A DNA stretch of 64,000 nt from Bacilli bacterium (GTDB lineage Bacteria > Bacillota_I > Bacilli_A > RFN20 > CAG-826): the NCBI GenBank assembly GCA_024408105.1, contig JAKSVG010000002.1, forward strand, positions 1 through 64,000, written 5' to 3'. The notes below the pieces were generated by a model, which was not told the origin of the DNA, did not search any database, and saw only the letters and a list, made by a program, of their open reading frames with translations. Below are positions 1 through 9,933 of the stretch, one piece after another (position 1 is the first letter of the stretch; the number at the start of each line of letters is the position of its first letter). The position numbers were made by a program, and so were the translations under genes.

Positions 1-2
1 AA

Positions 3-230
3 TTAATCTTGCATGTATGGTAATAAGCCCATAAAGCGAGCGTTTTTAATAGCCTTTGCTAACTCTCTTTGGTACTTAGCACATGTACCTGTGCTGTGAC
101 GTGAAGCTATCTTACCATTTGGAGTGATGAACTCTGACAAGAGTTTAACATCCTTGTAGTCGATATATTTAATTTTATTTTTTGTAAAATAACATACCTT
201 CTTGTGTGGTCTAATTTTCTTGTATCCCAT
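3..230 (-). CDS. rpsR: 30S ribosomal protein bS18
   Basis: The 75-residue product is the small-subunit protein bS18, which pairs with bS6 on the 30S platform and binds 16S rRNA. Recognisable features are the basic N-terminus, the IDYKDVKLL segment, the ITPNGKI segment, and the C-terminal stretch with [12 protein letters not shown] and a final LLPY. Length is typical of the family. The gene is complete: its TAA stop lies three bases from the window edge. It is third in the conserved rpsF-ssb-rpsR operon, 14 bases after ssb. No terminator is visible because the window ends. Confidence 0.97.
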   Translation of the reverse strand: MGYKKIRPHKKVCYFTKNKIKYIDYKDVKLLSEFITPNGKIASRHSTGTCAKYQRELAKAIKNARFMGLLPYMQD

Positions 231-244
231 ATTTAGTATCCTTT

Positions 245-667
245 CTAGAACGGAAGGTCGTCATCAGTGACATCAATTGAATCTAAATTCTTGCTGTCAT
301 TTGCTGGTTCTTCATCTAGTGGAATTTCCTCGTTAGGAATTTCTTTTGATTTTGGTTCAAGGAATTGAACTGAATCAGCAATTACTTCAATGACTGAGGC
401 CTTAGTTCCGTCTCTTCTTTCATAGGTTCTTTGACGGATTCTTCCATCAACACCTACAAGTGAGCCTTTACGGCAAAATTTTGCAACATTATCTGCGGAT
501 TGATTCCAAACAGTGACTCCAATAAAAGTTGTTGTCTTTTCTCCGTTTGCATCTTTGACGCGGTCATCAATCGCGAGAGTGAATGAAGCGACTGCAATGT
601 CGCTTGTTGTTCTTCTAAGTTCTGGATCGCGAGTAAGTCTACCCACGAGAACGATTCGATTCATCAT
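245..667 (-). CDS. ssb: Single-stranded DNA-binding protein
   Basis: This 140-residue protein coats single-stranded DNA in replication, recombination and repair. Residues 1-105 form the OB fold (start [17 protein letters not shown], with GVTVWNQ and GVDGRI). A short acidic, low-complexity linker follows, and the protein ends in the acidic tip DDDLPF that recruits partner proteins. Two ATG codons sit together at the start; the second fits the family N-terminus as well as the first. Its place between rpsF and rpsR is the standard bacterial arrangement and couples replication with ribosome synthesis. Confidence 0.97.
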   Translation of the reverse strand: MMNRIVLVGRLTRDPELRRTTSDIAVASFTLAIDDRVKDANGEKTTTFIGVTVWNQSADNVAKFCRKGSLVGVDGRIRQRTYERRDGTKASVIEVIADSVQFLEPKSKEIPNEEIPLDEEPANDSKNLDSIDVTDDDLPF

Positions 668-684
668 AAATGAATTCCTCCTTA

Positions 685-972
685 TTAGTCTTTATCGACC
701 GTAATTAAATGACGTACAACGTTTTGGTCAATCTTAGCTAAACGAACAAACTCTCTTAAGGCTTCATTTTCTGCTGTTACTTTAATAACAACATAGTAGC
801 CTTTAAGCATATCGTTAATTGGATATGCAAATGTGCGTAAGCCCCATTCATTAACATTAGTAACTTTTGCACCCTTACCTGTTAGAATGGCGTGAAGTTT
901 TTCGATCTCACTCTTTCGGGCTTCTTCATCTAAATCAGCCTTTAAGATATACATGATTTCGTACTTTTTCAT
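685..972 (-). CDS. rpsF: 30S ribosomal protein bS6
   Basis: The 95-residue product is bS6, the partner of bS18 on the small subunit. It starts MKKYEIMYIL and has the family pattern of two beta-alpha-beta units, including WGLRTFAYPI and GYYVV. A strong GGGAGG ribosome site lies 8-9 bases before the ATG. It is the first gene of the rpsF-ssb-rpsR operon and has its own promoter and a hairpin-rich leader upstream, so autogenous control by the bS6:bS18 complex is plausible. Confidence 0.97.
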   Translation of the reverse strand: MKKYEIMYILKADLDEEARKSEIEKLHAILTGKGAKVTNVNEWGLRTFAYPINDMLKGYYVVIKVTAENEALREFVRLAKIDQNVVRHLITVDKD

Positions 973-1045
973 ATAGGCACCTCCCTTTGGTCTTCTGGCT
1001 AATATTTTCTATTAGCAGAGAGAAACGCGATTTCTCGCGTAGATA
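973..1045 (-). promoter_or_regulatory. Structured 5' leader of the rpsF operon
   Basis: Read on the minus strand, the leader holds two perfect small hairpins: a 6-bp ACGCGA/TCGCGT stem closed by a GAAA tetraloop (about 1023-1038), then GCTAATA/TATTAGC closed by GAAAA (about 1000-1018), followed by the GGGAGG ribosome site. An S6:S18-binding leader RNA is known in many bacteria. I cannot match the characteristic bulged CCG of that motif with confidence, so the assignment is only probable. Confidence 0.5.
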
Positions 1046-1073
1046 ATTATATTATAGTTTAACCATAATTCAA
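1046..1073 (-). promoter_or_regulatory. Promoter of rpsF-ssb-rpsR
   Basis: On the minus strand there is TTGAAT, a 16-base spacer and TATAAT (the second of two overlapping TATAAT copies). This leads into the rpsF leader, with the ATG about 75 bases downstream of the -10. Confidence 0.75.
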
Positions 1074-1170
1074 GTTTATTCGTATACGTAGCACGTCTAC
1101 TGGGATACATGACACCTCCACTATTTAGTAGATAGCTTAAAGAAATATATATTTATCATTATGAGACAAT

Positions 1171-1195
1171 AAAAAACGATTCCTTAAGGAACCGT
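1171..1195 (-). terminator. Rho-independent terminator after lysS
   Basis: On the minus strand, an 8-bp stem (ACGGTTCC with GGAATCGT, one G-T pair) with a TTAA loop is followed by TTTTTT. It lies 15 bases after the lysS stop. Confidence 0.85.
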
Positions 1196-1209
1196 CTTAA
1201 ATTTTGAGA

Positions 1210-2700
1210 TTATTTATTCGCATCTCTCATGCAAGGGAAGAGAATGACTTCACGAATGCTTTGTTGATTTGTCATAAGCATAACAAATCTATCAATACCA
1301 ATACCTATTCCACCACATGGAGGCATGCCATATTCAAGAGCTTCGAGGAAATCTTCATCCATTTCGGATGCTTCCTCATCACCTCTATTTTTGGCTTCGA
1401 GTTGTTTTACTAATCTATCTTTTTGATCGATTGGATCGTTGAGTTCGCTATAAGCGTTTCCGTATTCCATTCCACCAATAAATAGTTCAAATCTATCAGT
1501 AAACATTGGATTATCTTTGCACTTCTTTGTTAAAGGTGAGACCTCAATTGGGTATTCATGAACAAATGTTGGGGTTTGAAGTAAATCATCACATTTTTCT
1601 TCAAAGAAAGCATTAAGAATATAGCCAACACTATTCCAGTGTTTTTCTAACTTGATCCCGTGTTCTTTTGCTAATGCAACTGCTTCTTCCAAGGTTGTTA
1701 CTTTATTAAAGTCAACACCAGTGGCTTCTAAGACACATTCTTTCATTGTTTTCCATCCGAATGGCTTGCCTAAATCAAGAGTGCCTTCGCCATAAGGGAT
1801 TGTTGTTGAGCCAACAACTTTTAATGCTACTTCTCTAAAGAGATTTTCAGCAAATTCTCTCATATCTTGAAGATCGCCATATGCTTGATATAGTTCAATT
1901 GTTGTAAATTCTGGATTGTGTTTTGTGTCCATTCCTTCATTACGGAATAAGCGACCAATTTCATATACTTTTTCCATTCCGCCAACAATGCATTTTTTAA
2001 GATTAATTTCTGTAGCAATACGTAAATAGAAATCTTTGTCTAAAGAATTGTGGTGAGTAATAAATGGGCGAGCAGATGCTCCACCTAAAATAGGAGAAAG
2101 AATGCTTGTTTCAACTTCAGTAAAACCGAGTTTATCGCAATAATTTTGAATCGCACGAATAATCTTTGGTCTATTAATTGCAATCTTCATCGATTCATCA
2201 TTCATGATTAAATCGACATAGCGATGACGGTATCTTTCTTCAACATCTGTTAAACCATGGAATTTTTCTGGTAATGGTCTAAGTGATTTTGCAAGGTGAG
2301 TATATTTTTCTGCGCGAATTGTCATTTCTCCGGTTCTCGTAAGCATGACTCTACCATACACTCCAACGATATCTCCGATATCTGCGAGCTTGAAGACATT
2401 ATATGTTTCCTCACCCACAACATCGATGCCCATATAAACTTGAATATTTCCTGAAACATCTTTGATGTTCATAAATGATGCTTTGCCCATACGTCTTAAA
2501 GACATAATACGGCCAGCAACAGTAACATAAACTTTGTTTGCGTCTAATTCTTCATTAGTTTTACCTGAGCATTTTTCACGAATTGATTTTACTGAATCAC
2601 TTCTAACAAATTTTTGCCCATATGGCTCAACGCCTAATTCTAAATATCTAGCAAGTTTATCTCTTCTTGCTTGTTCTTGGTCTGTTAATTTTTCTTCCAT
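1210..2700 (-). CDS. lysS: Lysyl-tRNA synthetase, class II
   Basis: This enzyme charges tRNA-Lys with lysine using ATP. The N-terminal OB-fold anticodon-binding domain covers roughly residues 45-150 (VAGRIMSLRRMGKASF). The class II catalytic core follows, with motif 2 around FRNEGMDTKHNPEFT and motif 3 GIGIGIDRFVMLMT near the C-terminus. At 496 residues it has normal length. I place the start at the ATG at 2700 because GAGG lies 8 bases before it; an in-frame TTG at 2706 would be only 2 bases from that site. It is last in a unit with the lipoprotein gene and dusB, and a terminator follows. Confidence 0.97.
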   Translation of the reverse strand: MEEKLTDQEQARRDKLARYLELGVEPYGQKFVRSDSVKSIREKCSGKTNEELDANKVYVTVAGRIMSLRRMGKASFMNIKDVSGNIQVYMGIDVVGEETYNVFKLADIGDIVGVYGRVMLTRTGEMTIRAEKYTHLAKSLRPLPEKFHGLTDVEERYRHRYVDLIMNDESMKIAINRPKIIRAIQNYCDKLGFTEVETSILSPILGGASARPFITHHNSLDKDFYLRIATEINLKKCIVGGMEKVYEIGRLFRNEGMDTKHNPEFTTIELYQAYGDLQDMREFAENLFREVALKVVGSTTIPYGEGTLDLGKPFGWKTMKECVLEATGVDFNKVTTLEEAVALAKEHGIKLEKHWNSVGYILNAFFEEKCDDLLQTPTFVHEYPIEVSPLTKKCKDNPMFTDRFELFIGGMEYGNAYSELNDPIDQKDRLVKQLEAKNRGDEEASEMDEDFLEALEYGMPPCGGIGIGIDRFVMLMTNQQSIREVILFPCMRDANK

Positions 2701-2770
2701 TTTCAAAACCTCGTTTCAAATATTAACATAATTGATTCGTTATAAACAACTGAATCATTATGATTGTTAA

Positions 2771-3736
2771 TTATTCAATCTCATTAAGAATCTTGTACAA
2801 AGATTCCTTTGTAGTCAATGATTGCGCCATTGCATTCTTTTGCGATTTCAATGAAGGATAATTATTTAAAAATTTAGGTGCTATTCCTCTAAGTATAGTC
2901 ATCGCTCTATATTCGCCTTTTTCTTCAATCATCATATCTGCTAATTTTTTAAGATGTTCAATATTGTCTTTTAAGTTTATATTTGGCAATTTTTCGCCAG
3001 TTAAAAAATAATGGTTTATTTGAGTAACTAAATGAGGATTTCCGACTCCGCCACGAGCAACCATAACTGCTGTTGCTTTTGTGACTTCGATTGCTTTAAT
3101 TGCGTCTTCCAAAGTAAATATATCTCCACTTATTATAAGTGGAACACTCATTGTTTCACCTAAATTTTTAATAATTTCATAGTTTGCTTTTCCGGAGTAG
3201 CCTTGCGCTACTGTTCTCGCATGAATCGCAATTGCAGAAACACCTGCATTTTCTAAAGCTTTTACGTTTTCAAAAACATTGATTGAATTCTCGTTCCAAC
3301 CAAGTCTAATTTTTGCAGTAACTGGTTTAGGAGAATGCTTAACAACTTCCCTAATAATTTCTTCAAGTTTTTTTGGATCTTTGAGCAAAGACGATCCTGC
3401 ACCAGTTTTAGTAACCTTTGGAACTGGGCAACCTAAATTGATGTCAAAAATTTCAATACTATTATTATGTTTCAATGCAACGTCAATTGCTTTGCAAAGC
3501 GTTTCACTTGAACTGCCGAAAAGTTGAACAGCACATGGACGATCAATACCACTTGTTTTTATGTAATCAAGTGTGGCTTTATTGTTATAAATCAATCCAC
3601 AGTCGCTAACCATTTCAGTCACAGATAAACCGACGCCAAATGGTTTCATAAATTCTCGATAGGAAAGGAAAGTTACGCCCGCCATTGGGCCTAACACGAC
3701 ATGCGATTCAATTTTGATGTTGCCAATTTTCCACAT
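2771..3736 (-). CDS. dusB: tRNA-dihydrouridine synthase
   Basis: This is an FMN-dependent enzyme that reduces uridines in the D-loop of tRNA. The TIM-barrel domain fills residues 1-240. The hallmark LGCPVPKVTKTGAG segment contains the catalytic Cys, and AIHARTVAQGYSG and SGDIFT supply substrate and FMN contacts. It is 321 residues, typical for DusB. Neighbours fit: dusB precedes lysS in Bacillus too. Its start overlaps the stop of the upstream lipoprotein gene (TAATG), so translation is probably coupled. Confidence 0.93.
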   Translation of the reverse strand: MWKIGNIKIESHVVLGPMAGVTFLSYREFMKPFGVGLSVTEMVSDCGLIYNNKATLDYIKTSGIDRPCAVQLFGSSSETLCKAIDVALKHNNSIEIFDINLGCPVPKVTKTGAGSSLLKDPKKLEEIIREVVKHSPKPVTAKIRLGWNENSINVFENVKALENAGVSAIAIHARTVAQGYSGKANYEIIKNLGETMSVPLIISGDIFTLEDAIKAIEVTKATAVMVARGGVGNPHLVTQINHYFLTGEKLPNINLKDNIEHLKKLADMMIEEKGEYRAMTILRGIAPKFLNNYPSLKSQKNAMAQSLTTKESLYKILNEIE

Positions 3737-6519
3737 TATTCAGTAATTTTGCGGTAGATTTCAATGTCATATCCGGCATTAGATTGAGCAACAAACTTAT
3801 TTGAATCAATATTCATTGAAACATAATATCCATTTCCAGCAAGCATAAAATAGTCACCTGTAGTACTGTTGATAGTGACACTGAAAACTGTAAAGCTATC
3901 ATCTGCCTCGTCAACAAGTTTTAAAGAGCCTTTTTTCGAGCCATCAACAGCTAGATATTTTCCAACATTTTCTGAGTGGGTAGTATCTTTGATACTGCTT
4001 ACTTTAAATCTCCATGATGGGTAGTCAAATTTTTCAACTTCGAAAACTATTTCACCAACTGGTAAAGAATAATAAGGTGTAGATTGATATCCATCGTAAA
4101 TCATTTCTCTATTATTCGCGGCGAAAGTAACTTTCATCCCAGCGGTAAGATATGTCGTCAATTCAAATTCAGGTTCTGTAACATTTACAGCGTAAGAACT
4201 AGTCTTTTCTTTGTATGTAATTGTGATTTGAGTTGTCGAAGATTCAATAATCGTTGGAGAAACTGTATATCCTTTTACGTCATTAATAGTTATATAATCC
4301 TCCGCAATGGGATCTTCATAATGAGCGTCAACAATTAAATTTGTAACATCAACTGTATCACCCACAAAATAATCAGTTTTTACACCTACTGTATTTAAAC
4401 TAATAGACAATATGCTGTAATGAGTAATGGTTAGGCCATCAACTTCGACATATCGTTCTTCTCCATCAACTTCGACATGACCAAAGATTGAATAAGCCAT
4501 ATACATATCGTCCCATATAACTTTCGATGTAACATCAACCTTGATATCACCAAGCGATGATGTATAAACAGCATAGATAGTTAATCCGGTTGGATCAAAT
4601 GGCTCATCGTAATTGTATTTAGTTTTTACTAATGTACCGCTAACTTCCATTTCTTTAAATGTAGACACAGCCTTTAAATCAACTTTATTCGAGCTTGCAT
4701 CTGTAACAATCCAAGGATTTGATGCATTAATTCTCGTTAAATAATATGTTTTAGAATCAACGGTAGTAGATAAAATAAATTGTCCAGACGATGGGGCAAC
4801 AGTCCAACAAACCTTATCTGTTGTTAAAGAAATACGTGCTTGACTTGGCTTATTGCATTTTAGATACTGCGTTCCATTTGAAATGTAGAATGTATTATCT
4901 CCTTCGTAAGCTTTGATAAAATCAAAATAATTTGTTAAATCAGAAACATTTAAATTTTCACCATCTTTAGCAGTTGATGGAATAATATAGTTGTTTCCAT
5001 AAGTAATTGCATATTTTCCTTCGTCGATGTCATATGAATAACTTTTTGTATGAACATTTAGAGTTGCTGTTCTTGAAATTGAACCATCACTTGCAACACA
5101 AGTAATAACAGCATTACCTACGCTACTAGATGCAGTTAATTTAGCGTTTTTAGTTGTGCCAGCAACAGAAACAATTGTTGGGTCAGACGAACTCCAAACA
5201 AACGAAGTTGGATTAAATCCATGAACATTAACTGAAATGTCTTTTTCTGTTTCAGTTGACATAGTGATTTCTGTGTCATCAAAAACAATTTGTTCTTTTC
5301 CGGAATAATACTTATATAGATCAACTTCACTCACAACGGAAGTCGCTTTATATGAACCAAATAATGTATTATTATGCTTCAAATAAACTTTCTGAGAATC
5401 ATACGTACTAATGGATTCAATTTTTGTGTCTCCTCCATTAATTTGAATACTCCATGAGGTTGATTCATTTAATGTTGTTGATTTTGGTAAATCATTGCTT
5501 CCATTAGATTGAAGATATTCGTTGTTATATAAAAATGCATAACTACCAGAAGTATGGCCTTCAACAAGTTTAACTGTTCTTATGGTAGTGCCAACAACAT
5601 TATTGATAAGTGAATCATCAGAACTATCTCTAGTTACTTCAAGTGCACGAGGCTTCTTTGAAGAATATTCAACACCTAACGCTTTGTCAGCAGTGCGAGA
5701 TACAACAATGTATCTTTCTCCAGTGACAATTTCACTCATCGATGTGACTTTTTTATAGACCATTGGCAGAGTCAAATCAAAATCTGGTTCAACATGAACA
5801 TTAACAGAAGCTTTTTTGGAACTATCTTGCTTAGATGTGGCAGTTAAGACTACATCTCCGGGAGCTTCCGCCTTTACATTAATTGAGTTTCCCGTTCCAA
5901 AAGAAATAATTCCTGCAGGAGAAGAAGACCAATCAACATTCTTATTTATTGTTCCTTTTCCAGTCACTGTTGCACTAATTGAAAAAGTGTCATTGTTCTC
6001 AATATTTATTGTTCCAGTTTTTGATAATGAAACAGTTTCAACAAATGGATCAAGCACCTCTATTTGTATTGAATCATATTTTGTTGAATCTCCGTTTGCA
6101 GTTGCAGTTAAATTGACAACACCAGTTTGTAACGCAACAATATAATTGTTGTTTTGATGTTCTTCATACGATACCACTCCTGGGTTATCGTCGCTCCATG
6201 TAACATATTTATTAAAATCACCAGTGCCAGAAACAGTTGCTCTAACATTAATATTTTCACCAACATAAAGAGTCTGTTTAGAACTTGGATTTAATGAAAC
6301 TCCAGTAATTGTAGGATCAGGAATCGGCTCGGTTGTTGATGAGCTTGAAGTGCTACTACTTGTTGAAGAGGTTGAACTACTAGATGATTCACTTGTTGAC
6401 GATGAAGTAGAGCTCGATGAGGAACTACTACTTGATTGACTTGAGGAGGTGGTATTTCCAGATCCACAACTAGCAAGAAGTAATGATGCTATACCAACTA
6501 TTAATAATCTTTTTTTCAT
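3736..6519 (-). CDS. Large lipoprotein with bacterial Ig-like domains
   Basis: This 927-residue surface protein begins with a lipoprotein signal (basic MKKR, hydrophobic stretch, lipobox LASC with Cys18). A Ser/Thr-rich linker follows (about 22-66) that probably spans the wall. Behind it are at least three BIG_2-type Ig repeats (about 70-155, 158-245 and 420-495; each ends near VTWS/VDWSS/FVWSS and a conserved Gly-rich turn) and two BIG_3-like repeats (about 640-790). Between and after them are lectin-like beta segments with YIVVSR and YLAVDG motifs that I cannot name. There is no enzyme motif. A role in adhesion or polymer binding is inference. It is translationally coupled to dusB, an odd partner, and lies after the ftsH terminator. 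Confidence 0.75.
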   Translation of the reverse strand: MKKRLLIVGIASLLLASCGSGNTTSSSQSSSSSSSSSTSSSTSESSSSSTSSTSSSTSSSSTTEPIPDPTITGVSLNPSSKQTLYVGENINVRATVSGTGDFNKYVTWSDDNPGVVSYEEHQNNNYIVALQTGVVNLTATANGDSTKYDSIQIEVLDPFVETVSLSKTGTINIENNDTFSISATVTGKGTINKNVDWSSSPAGIISFGTGNSINVKAEAPGDVVLTATSKQDSSKKASVNVHVEPDFDLTLPMVYKKVTSMSEIVTGERYIVVSRTADKALGVEYSSKKPRALEVTRDSSDDSLINNVVGTTIRTVKLVEGHTSGSYAFLYNNEYLQSNGSNDLPKSTTLNESTSWSIQINGGDTKIESISTYDSQKVYLKHNNTLFGSYKATSVVSEVDLYKYYSGKEQIVFDDTEITMSTETEKDISVNVHGFNPTSFVWSSSDPTIVSVAGTTKNAKLTASSSVGNAVITCVASDGSISRTATLNVHTKSYSYDIDEGKYAITYGNNYIIPSTAKDGENLNVSDLTNYFDFIKAYEGDNTFYISNGTQYLKCNKPSQARISLTTDKVCWTVAPSSGQFILSTTVDSKTYYLTRINASNPWIVTDASSNKVDLKAVSTFKEMEVSGTLVKTKYNYDEPFDPTGLTIYAVYTSSLGDIKVDVTSKVIWDDMYMAYSIFGHVEVDGEERYVEVDGLTITHYSILSISLNTVGVKTDYFVGDTVDVTNLIVDAHYEDPIAEDYITINDVKGYTVSPTIIESSTTQITITYKEKTSSYAVNVTEPEFELTTYLTAGMKVTFAANNREMIYDGYQSTPYYSLPVGEIVFEVEKFDYPSWRFKVSSIKDTTHSENVGKYLAVDGSKKGSLKLVDEADDSFTVFSVTINSTTGDYFMLAGNGYYVSMNIDSNKFVAQSNAGYDIEIYRKITE

Positions 6520-6544
6520 AATTTTATCACTTTTAATTTATTAA

Positions 6545-6571
6545 AACCTCGCGCAGCAATTACGCGAGGTT
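6545..6571 (-). terminator. Rho-independent terminator after ftsH
   Basis: A perfect 9-bp stem, AACCTCGCG with CGCGAGGTT, around a 9-base loop lies directly after the ftsH stop. On the minus strand it is followed by a modest T-rich tail (TTAATAAATT). It falls inside the short gap before the lipoprotein gene. Confidence 0.75.
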
Positions 6572-6575
6572 ATAT

Positions 6576-8573
6576 TTATTCAGCTTTGTCAGCTTTTTCA
6601 GTTTTTTCTTCGCTAACAGTTTCGACTTTAGCTGTTTCGCTTGAAAGCTTTCCTTCTTTTAGAAGAGTGCCAATTTCTTCAGCAGTAATTGTCTCGTTTT
6701 CAAGAAGTGTTTTAGCGATGAGTTCGACTTCAGATTTGTTATCAGTAATGATCTTAATTGCTTTTGTGTGAGCTTCATCAATTATTTTTCTCACTTCTGT
6801 ATCGATTTCAAAGGCAATTTGAGTCGAGAAGTTCTTTTGGGTTGAGGTATAGTCTCTTCCTAAGAAGACTGAGCCAGAATCTCTTTCATATTGAATTGGT
6901 CCAAGAGAACTCATTCCATATTCTGTAACCATTGAACGAGCGATTCTTGTTGCAACTTCAATGTCGTTTTGAGCACCGGTAGTAACATCATTAAAGAAAA
7001 TCTCTTCTGATGAGCGTCCGCCTAAATAACCAATAATTTTCGCTTCTAGTTCAGCTTTGCTAAGAAGGAATCTATCGTCTTCAGGAGTCATTAAGACATG
7101 TCCACCAGTTCTTCCACGAGGAATAATTGTGATTTTTTGGACTTTGTCACTATGCTCAAGTTTTAATCCAATAATCGCGTGACCAGCTTCATGGAATGCA
7201 ACACGTTTTCTTTCTTCTTCATTCATTCCTTTTGATGATTTTGCTGGACCAGCAATTCTTCTATCAATTGCTTCATCAATATCTTTTAAAGTAATCATTG
7301 GTTCGTTTTGTCTAACTGCAAGAATTGCAGCTTCGTTTAAGATATTTTCAATATCTGCACCAGAAAAACCAACTGTACGCTTAGCAAGTGCTTCAAAATC
7401 AACTTTTGGATCAATGAGTTTTCCACGAGCGTGAACTTTAAAGATTGCTTCACGACCTTTTTTATCAGGAAGATTGACTGTTATTGTTCTATCAAATCTG
7501 CCTGCACGTAATAAGGCTGGATCAAGGACATCGTCGCGGTTTGTTGCAGCGATAACAATGATTCCGGAATTATCTTCGAAACCATCCATCTCAACGAGCA
7601 ATTGGTTAAGTGTTTGTTCACGTTCGTCGTTTCCACCACCTAAGCCTGCTCCACGTTGACGACCAACAGCATCGATTTCATCGATAAAAATTAAGCAAGG
7701 TGCGGTTTGTTTAGCTCTTCTAAACATATCTCTAACACGACCAGCACCAACGCCAACGAACATTTCGACAAAGTCAGAACCTGAAATTGAATAGAACGGA
7801 ACGCCAGCCTCTCCAGCAACAGCTTTTGCAAGTAATGTTTTACCTGTTCCAGGATTACCGACAAGCAAAATACCTTTTGGTAATTTAGCTCCATATTTAG
7901 AGAATTTTTGAGGTTCTTTTAAGTATTGAACAACTTCTTGCATCTCTGCTTTTTCTTCGTCACAACCAGCAACATCAGAAAATCTTACTTTGCTAGTATC
8001 AACTCTTCTAGCACGTGACTTGTTGAAGTCCATAGCACGATTATTCGTGCTATTAACTGAACTTGATAACCTAGAGAATAGGAAGATTGCAATGATCAAA
8101 GTGACCGCGGCAATAATGATTGTTGGTCCCCATTGATCAAACCAACTAACTTCAAATGCATAGTGATCACTCATATATGCATCAGCAGCTTTGGTTGGAA
8201 AATCAGTTTTATATTTTTCAATAGCAACCTTGAATAATGAACGATATGATGCGTGTTCTGGTGTAGATGGATCAGCATCATGGTCAAATGAATAATTAAA
8301 CCATGCTGTATCGCAAGTAAACGTATAACGTTTTTCAGCATTTTCTTTATTGACATAAATACCTTCGACAGTAACAACTGTGTCTTTGTCATAAATGTCA
8401 GCTGTCTTAATATGATTATCAACTAATTGGGTATCGATATTGGACGTGTTCCATGTAGTAACATTTTTCATGTTCATTGAAACAATAAGTGCAATAAAAC
8501 CACCTATAGCTAAAGCTATTAAGATATAAGGGAGGATAACTCCTAACAAACTTCTTCTTGGTCTTTCTTCCAT
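6576..8573 (-). CDS. ftsH: ATP-dependent zinc metalloprotease FtsH
   Basis: This is a membrane-anchored AAA+ protease that extracts and degrades membrane and unstable cytosolic proteins. One transmembrane helix (about 9-32), an extracytoplasmic domain and a second helix (about 150-168) come first. The AAA module has Walker A GNPGTGKT (239-246), Walker B LIFIDEID and the SRH arginines (LLRAGRFDR). The zinc protease domain has HEAGH. At 665 residues it has the family's usual length; the C-terminus is charged. A GGAAG ribosome site precedes the ATG. The 133-base gap upstream (8574-8706) holds only AT-rich DNA with no clear promoter. Confidence 0.97.
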   Translation of the reverse strand: MEERPRRSLLGVILPYILIALAIGGFIALIVSMNMKNVTTWNTSNIDTQLVDNHIKTADIYDKDTVVTVEGIYVNKENAEKRYTFTCDTAWFNYSFDHDADPSTPEHASYRSLFKVAIEKYKTDFPTKAADAYMSDHYAFEVSWFDQWGPTIIIAAVTLIIAIFLFSRLSSSVNSTNNRAMDFNKSRARRVDTSKVRFSDVAGCDEEKAEMQEVVQYLKEPQKFSKYGAKLPKGILLVGNPGTGKTLLAKAVAGEAGVPFYSISGSDFVEMFVGVGAGRVRDMFRRAKQTAPCLIFIDEIDAVGRQRGAGLGGGNDEREQTLNQLLVEMDGFEDNSGIIVIAATNRDDVLDPALLRAGRFDRTITVNLPDKKGREAIFKVHARGKLIDPKVDFEALAKRTVGFSGADIENILNEAAILAVRQNEPMITLKDIDEAIDRRIAGPAKSSKGMNEEERKRVAFHEAGHAIIGLKLEHSDKVQKITIIPRGRTGGHVLMTPEDDRFLLSKAELEAKIIGYLGGRSSEEIFFNDVTTGAQNDIEVATRIARSMVTEYGMSSLGPIQYERDSGSVFLGRDYTSTQKNFSTQIAFEIDTEVRKIIDEAHTKAIKIITDNKSEVELIAKTLLENETITAEEIGTLLKEGKLSSETAKVETVSEEKTEKADKAE

Positions 8574-8706
8574 AATTTTATCTTCCTTTTTTTATTTCTA
8601 TATTTATCACAACAATAATTATTAAATAATTTTTGCTGTATGTAATAATAACAAACTTCTTTTACGAATACACGCGAAAAGCACTTATTTGTTGAAATGT
8701 CGCTAA

Positions 8707-9933
8707 TTATTTAAGCTTAATGAAAAATTTTGATGTATGGTTATCAATGAATTTTTTTCTATATCTAGGTATGTAAATAATCGCGCCATTTTTATTAACG
8801 ATAACAGGCCAATCTTGACGTAAGTGCCAAGGCATTTTCCAATCTAAAAATAATCGAGAAACACTCTTTGTATAATTTTTAATTATATATTTGTCGTTTT
8901 TATTAGAATTTCTGATTATTAAAGGGTAATCAGCTTCTTTAATGTTTCTATCTTCCGCATTAGTGAAATCTAAATCAAATTCATCAAAGGAATACACGCC
9001 AGGTTTTTCAAGTAAATAAGAATATTTTCTTTTAGTCTCATAAATTGTTATTTCACCATATTCTTGGCAATAAAATATCGTGTCAGATAGTTTTACTTTA
9101 ATGTTTGACTTATTTGAATTTACAAGATTTTTTAAGGATTCAATTTTATTTTTTGAAATCGAGTAAATTCCATATTTATTCACAAATTCGAATAGAACAA
9201 AACTAAATTGTTTAATGTCTAACTTATCTATTTCGCTAGTTGAAATCGAATCTCTGCCGTCAATAAATGCTTTAGCAAATTTTCTATCAGAACATAATGA
9301 TATATTTTTTTGTCTAATTTCATCCAAAATCTTTTGCTTTTCTTCTAAAGATAATTTTTCTATGACGGAATGTCTTATTTTATTTCTAGTGTACAAATCT
9401 GTTAAGTTTGATGAATCAATAGAATATGGAACGTTGTTCTTAAGATCATATTCTTCAAGTTCTTTTTTAGAATAATCCAACAATGGTCTAAATATTTTCA
9501 TCCCATAGTTAAACGATTCTTTTTCTAAACCGTAAGATGAAACATATGCATTTCTTTTCTTTTGAATTAAATATGTCTCAAGTAAATCGTCTAGTTGATG
9601 CGCCACAAACAAGCCTGATGCTCTGTATTTTAAATATATTTTTTTAAAAAAAGCATACCTAACATCTCTTGCATAAGCTTGAAAATTAACATTACTAGAT
9701 GGCTTTTCCAAATTAGACGTATCAAGACATTCAAATTTTATATTTAATTTATTGCAATATTCTTTAAGTGACTTTTCTTCGAAATTAGACACATCGCCAC
9801 GCTTATGATAATTAACATGACAAACAACAAAAGAAACATTTTCCTTTCTAAGCATATCAAATAACGCCATTGAATCTGGCCCAAAAGAACAAGCAAGTAA
9901 ATATAACTTAGTTTTATCAATATTTAGGTTCAT
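8707..9933 (-). CDS. tilS: tRNA(Ile)-lysidine synthetase
   Basis: TilS attaches lysine to C34 of the tRNA-Ile that reads AUA codons and is normally essential. The N-terminal PP-loop ATPase domain (1-190) contains ACSFGPDSMAL where the family has SGGxDS, so the first Gly is Phe here. AHQLDDLLETYLIQ and RPLLDYSKKELEEY are typical, and the C-terminal TilS domain ends near the conserved WKMPWHLRQDWPVI segment. I prefer ATG 9933 (8 bases after GGAG, TGATG overlap with the upstream stop); an adjacent GTG at 9936 is also possible. It is the last gene of the pth-mfd-rqcP-tilS cluster. Confidence 0.93.
   Translation of the reverse strand: MNLNIDKTKLYLLACSFGPDSMALFDMLRKENVSFVVCHVNYHKRGDVSNFEEKSLKEYCNKLNIKFECLDTSNLEKPSSNVNFQAYARDVRYAFFKKIYLKYRASGLFVAHQLDDLLETYLIQKKRNAYVSSYGLEKESFNYGMKIFRPLLDYSKKELEEYDLKNNVPYSIDSSNLTDLYTRNKIRHSVIEKLSLEEKQKILDEIRQKNISLCSDRKFAKAFIDGRDSISTSEIDKLDIKQFSFVLFEFVNKYGIYSISKNKIESLKNLVNSNKSNIKVKLSDTIFYCQEYGEITIYETKRKYSYLLEKPGVYSFDEFDLDFTNAEDRNIKEADYPLIIRNSNKNDKYIIKNYTKSVSRLFLDWKMPWHLRQDWPVIVNKNGAIIYIPRYRKKFIDNHTSKFFIKLK

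Noticed and set aside
5136-6476. Ser-codon-rich repeats and antisense open frames in the Ig-lipoprotein gene
   Set aside because: These are low-complexity linker codons and shadow frames; they lack ribosome sites and family resemblance.
6519-6529. TGATAAAAT (minus strand) directly before the Ig-lipoprotein ATG, as a promoter
   Set aside because: The -10 would end one base before the ATG, placing the transcript start inside the signal peptide. Read-through from ftsH or another promoter is more likely.
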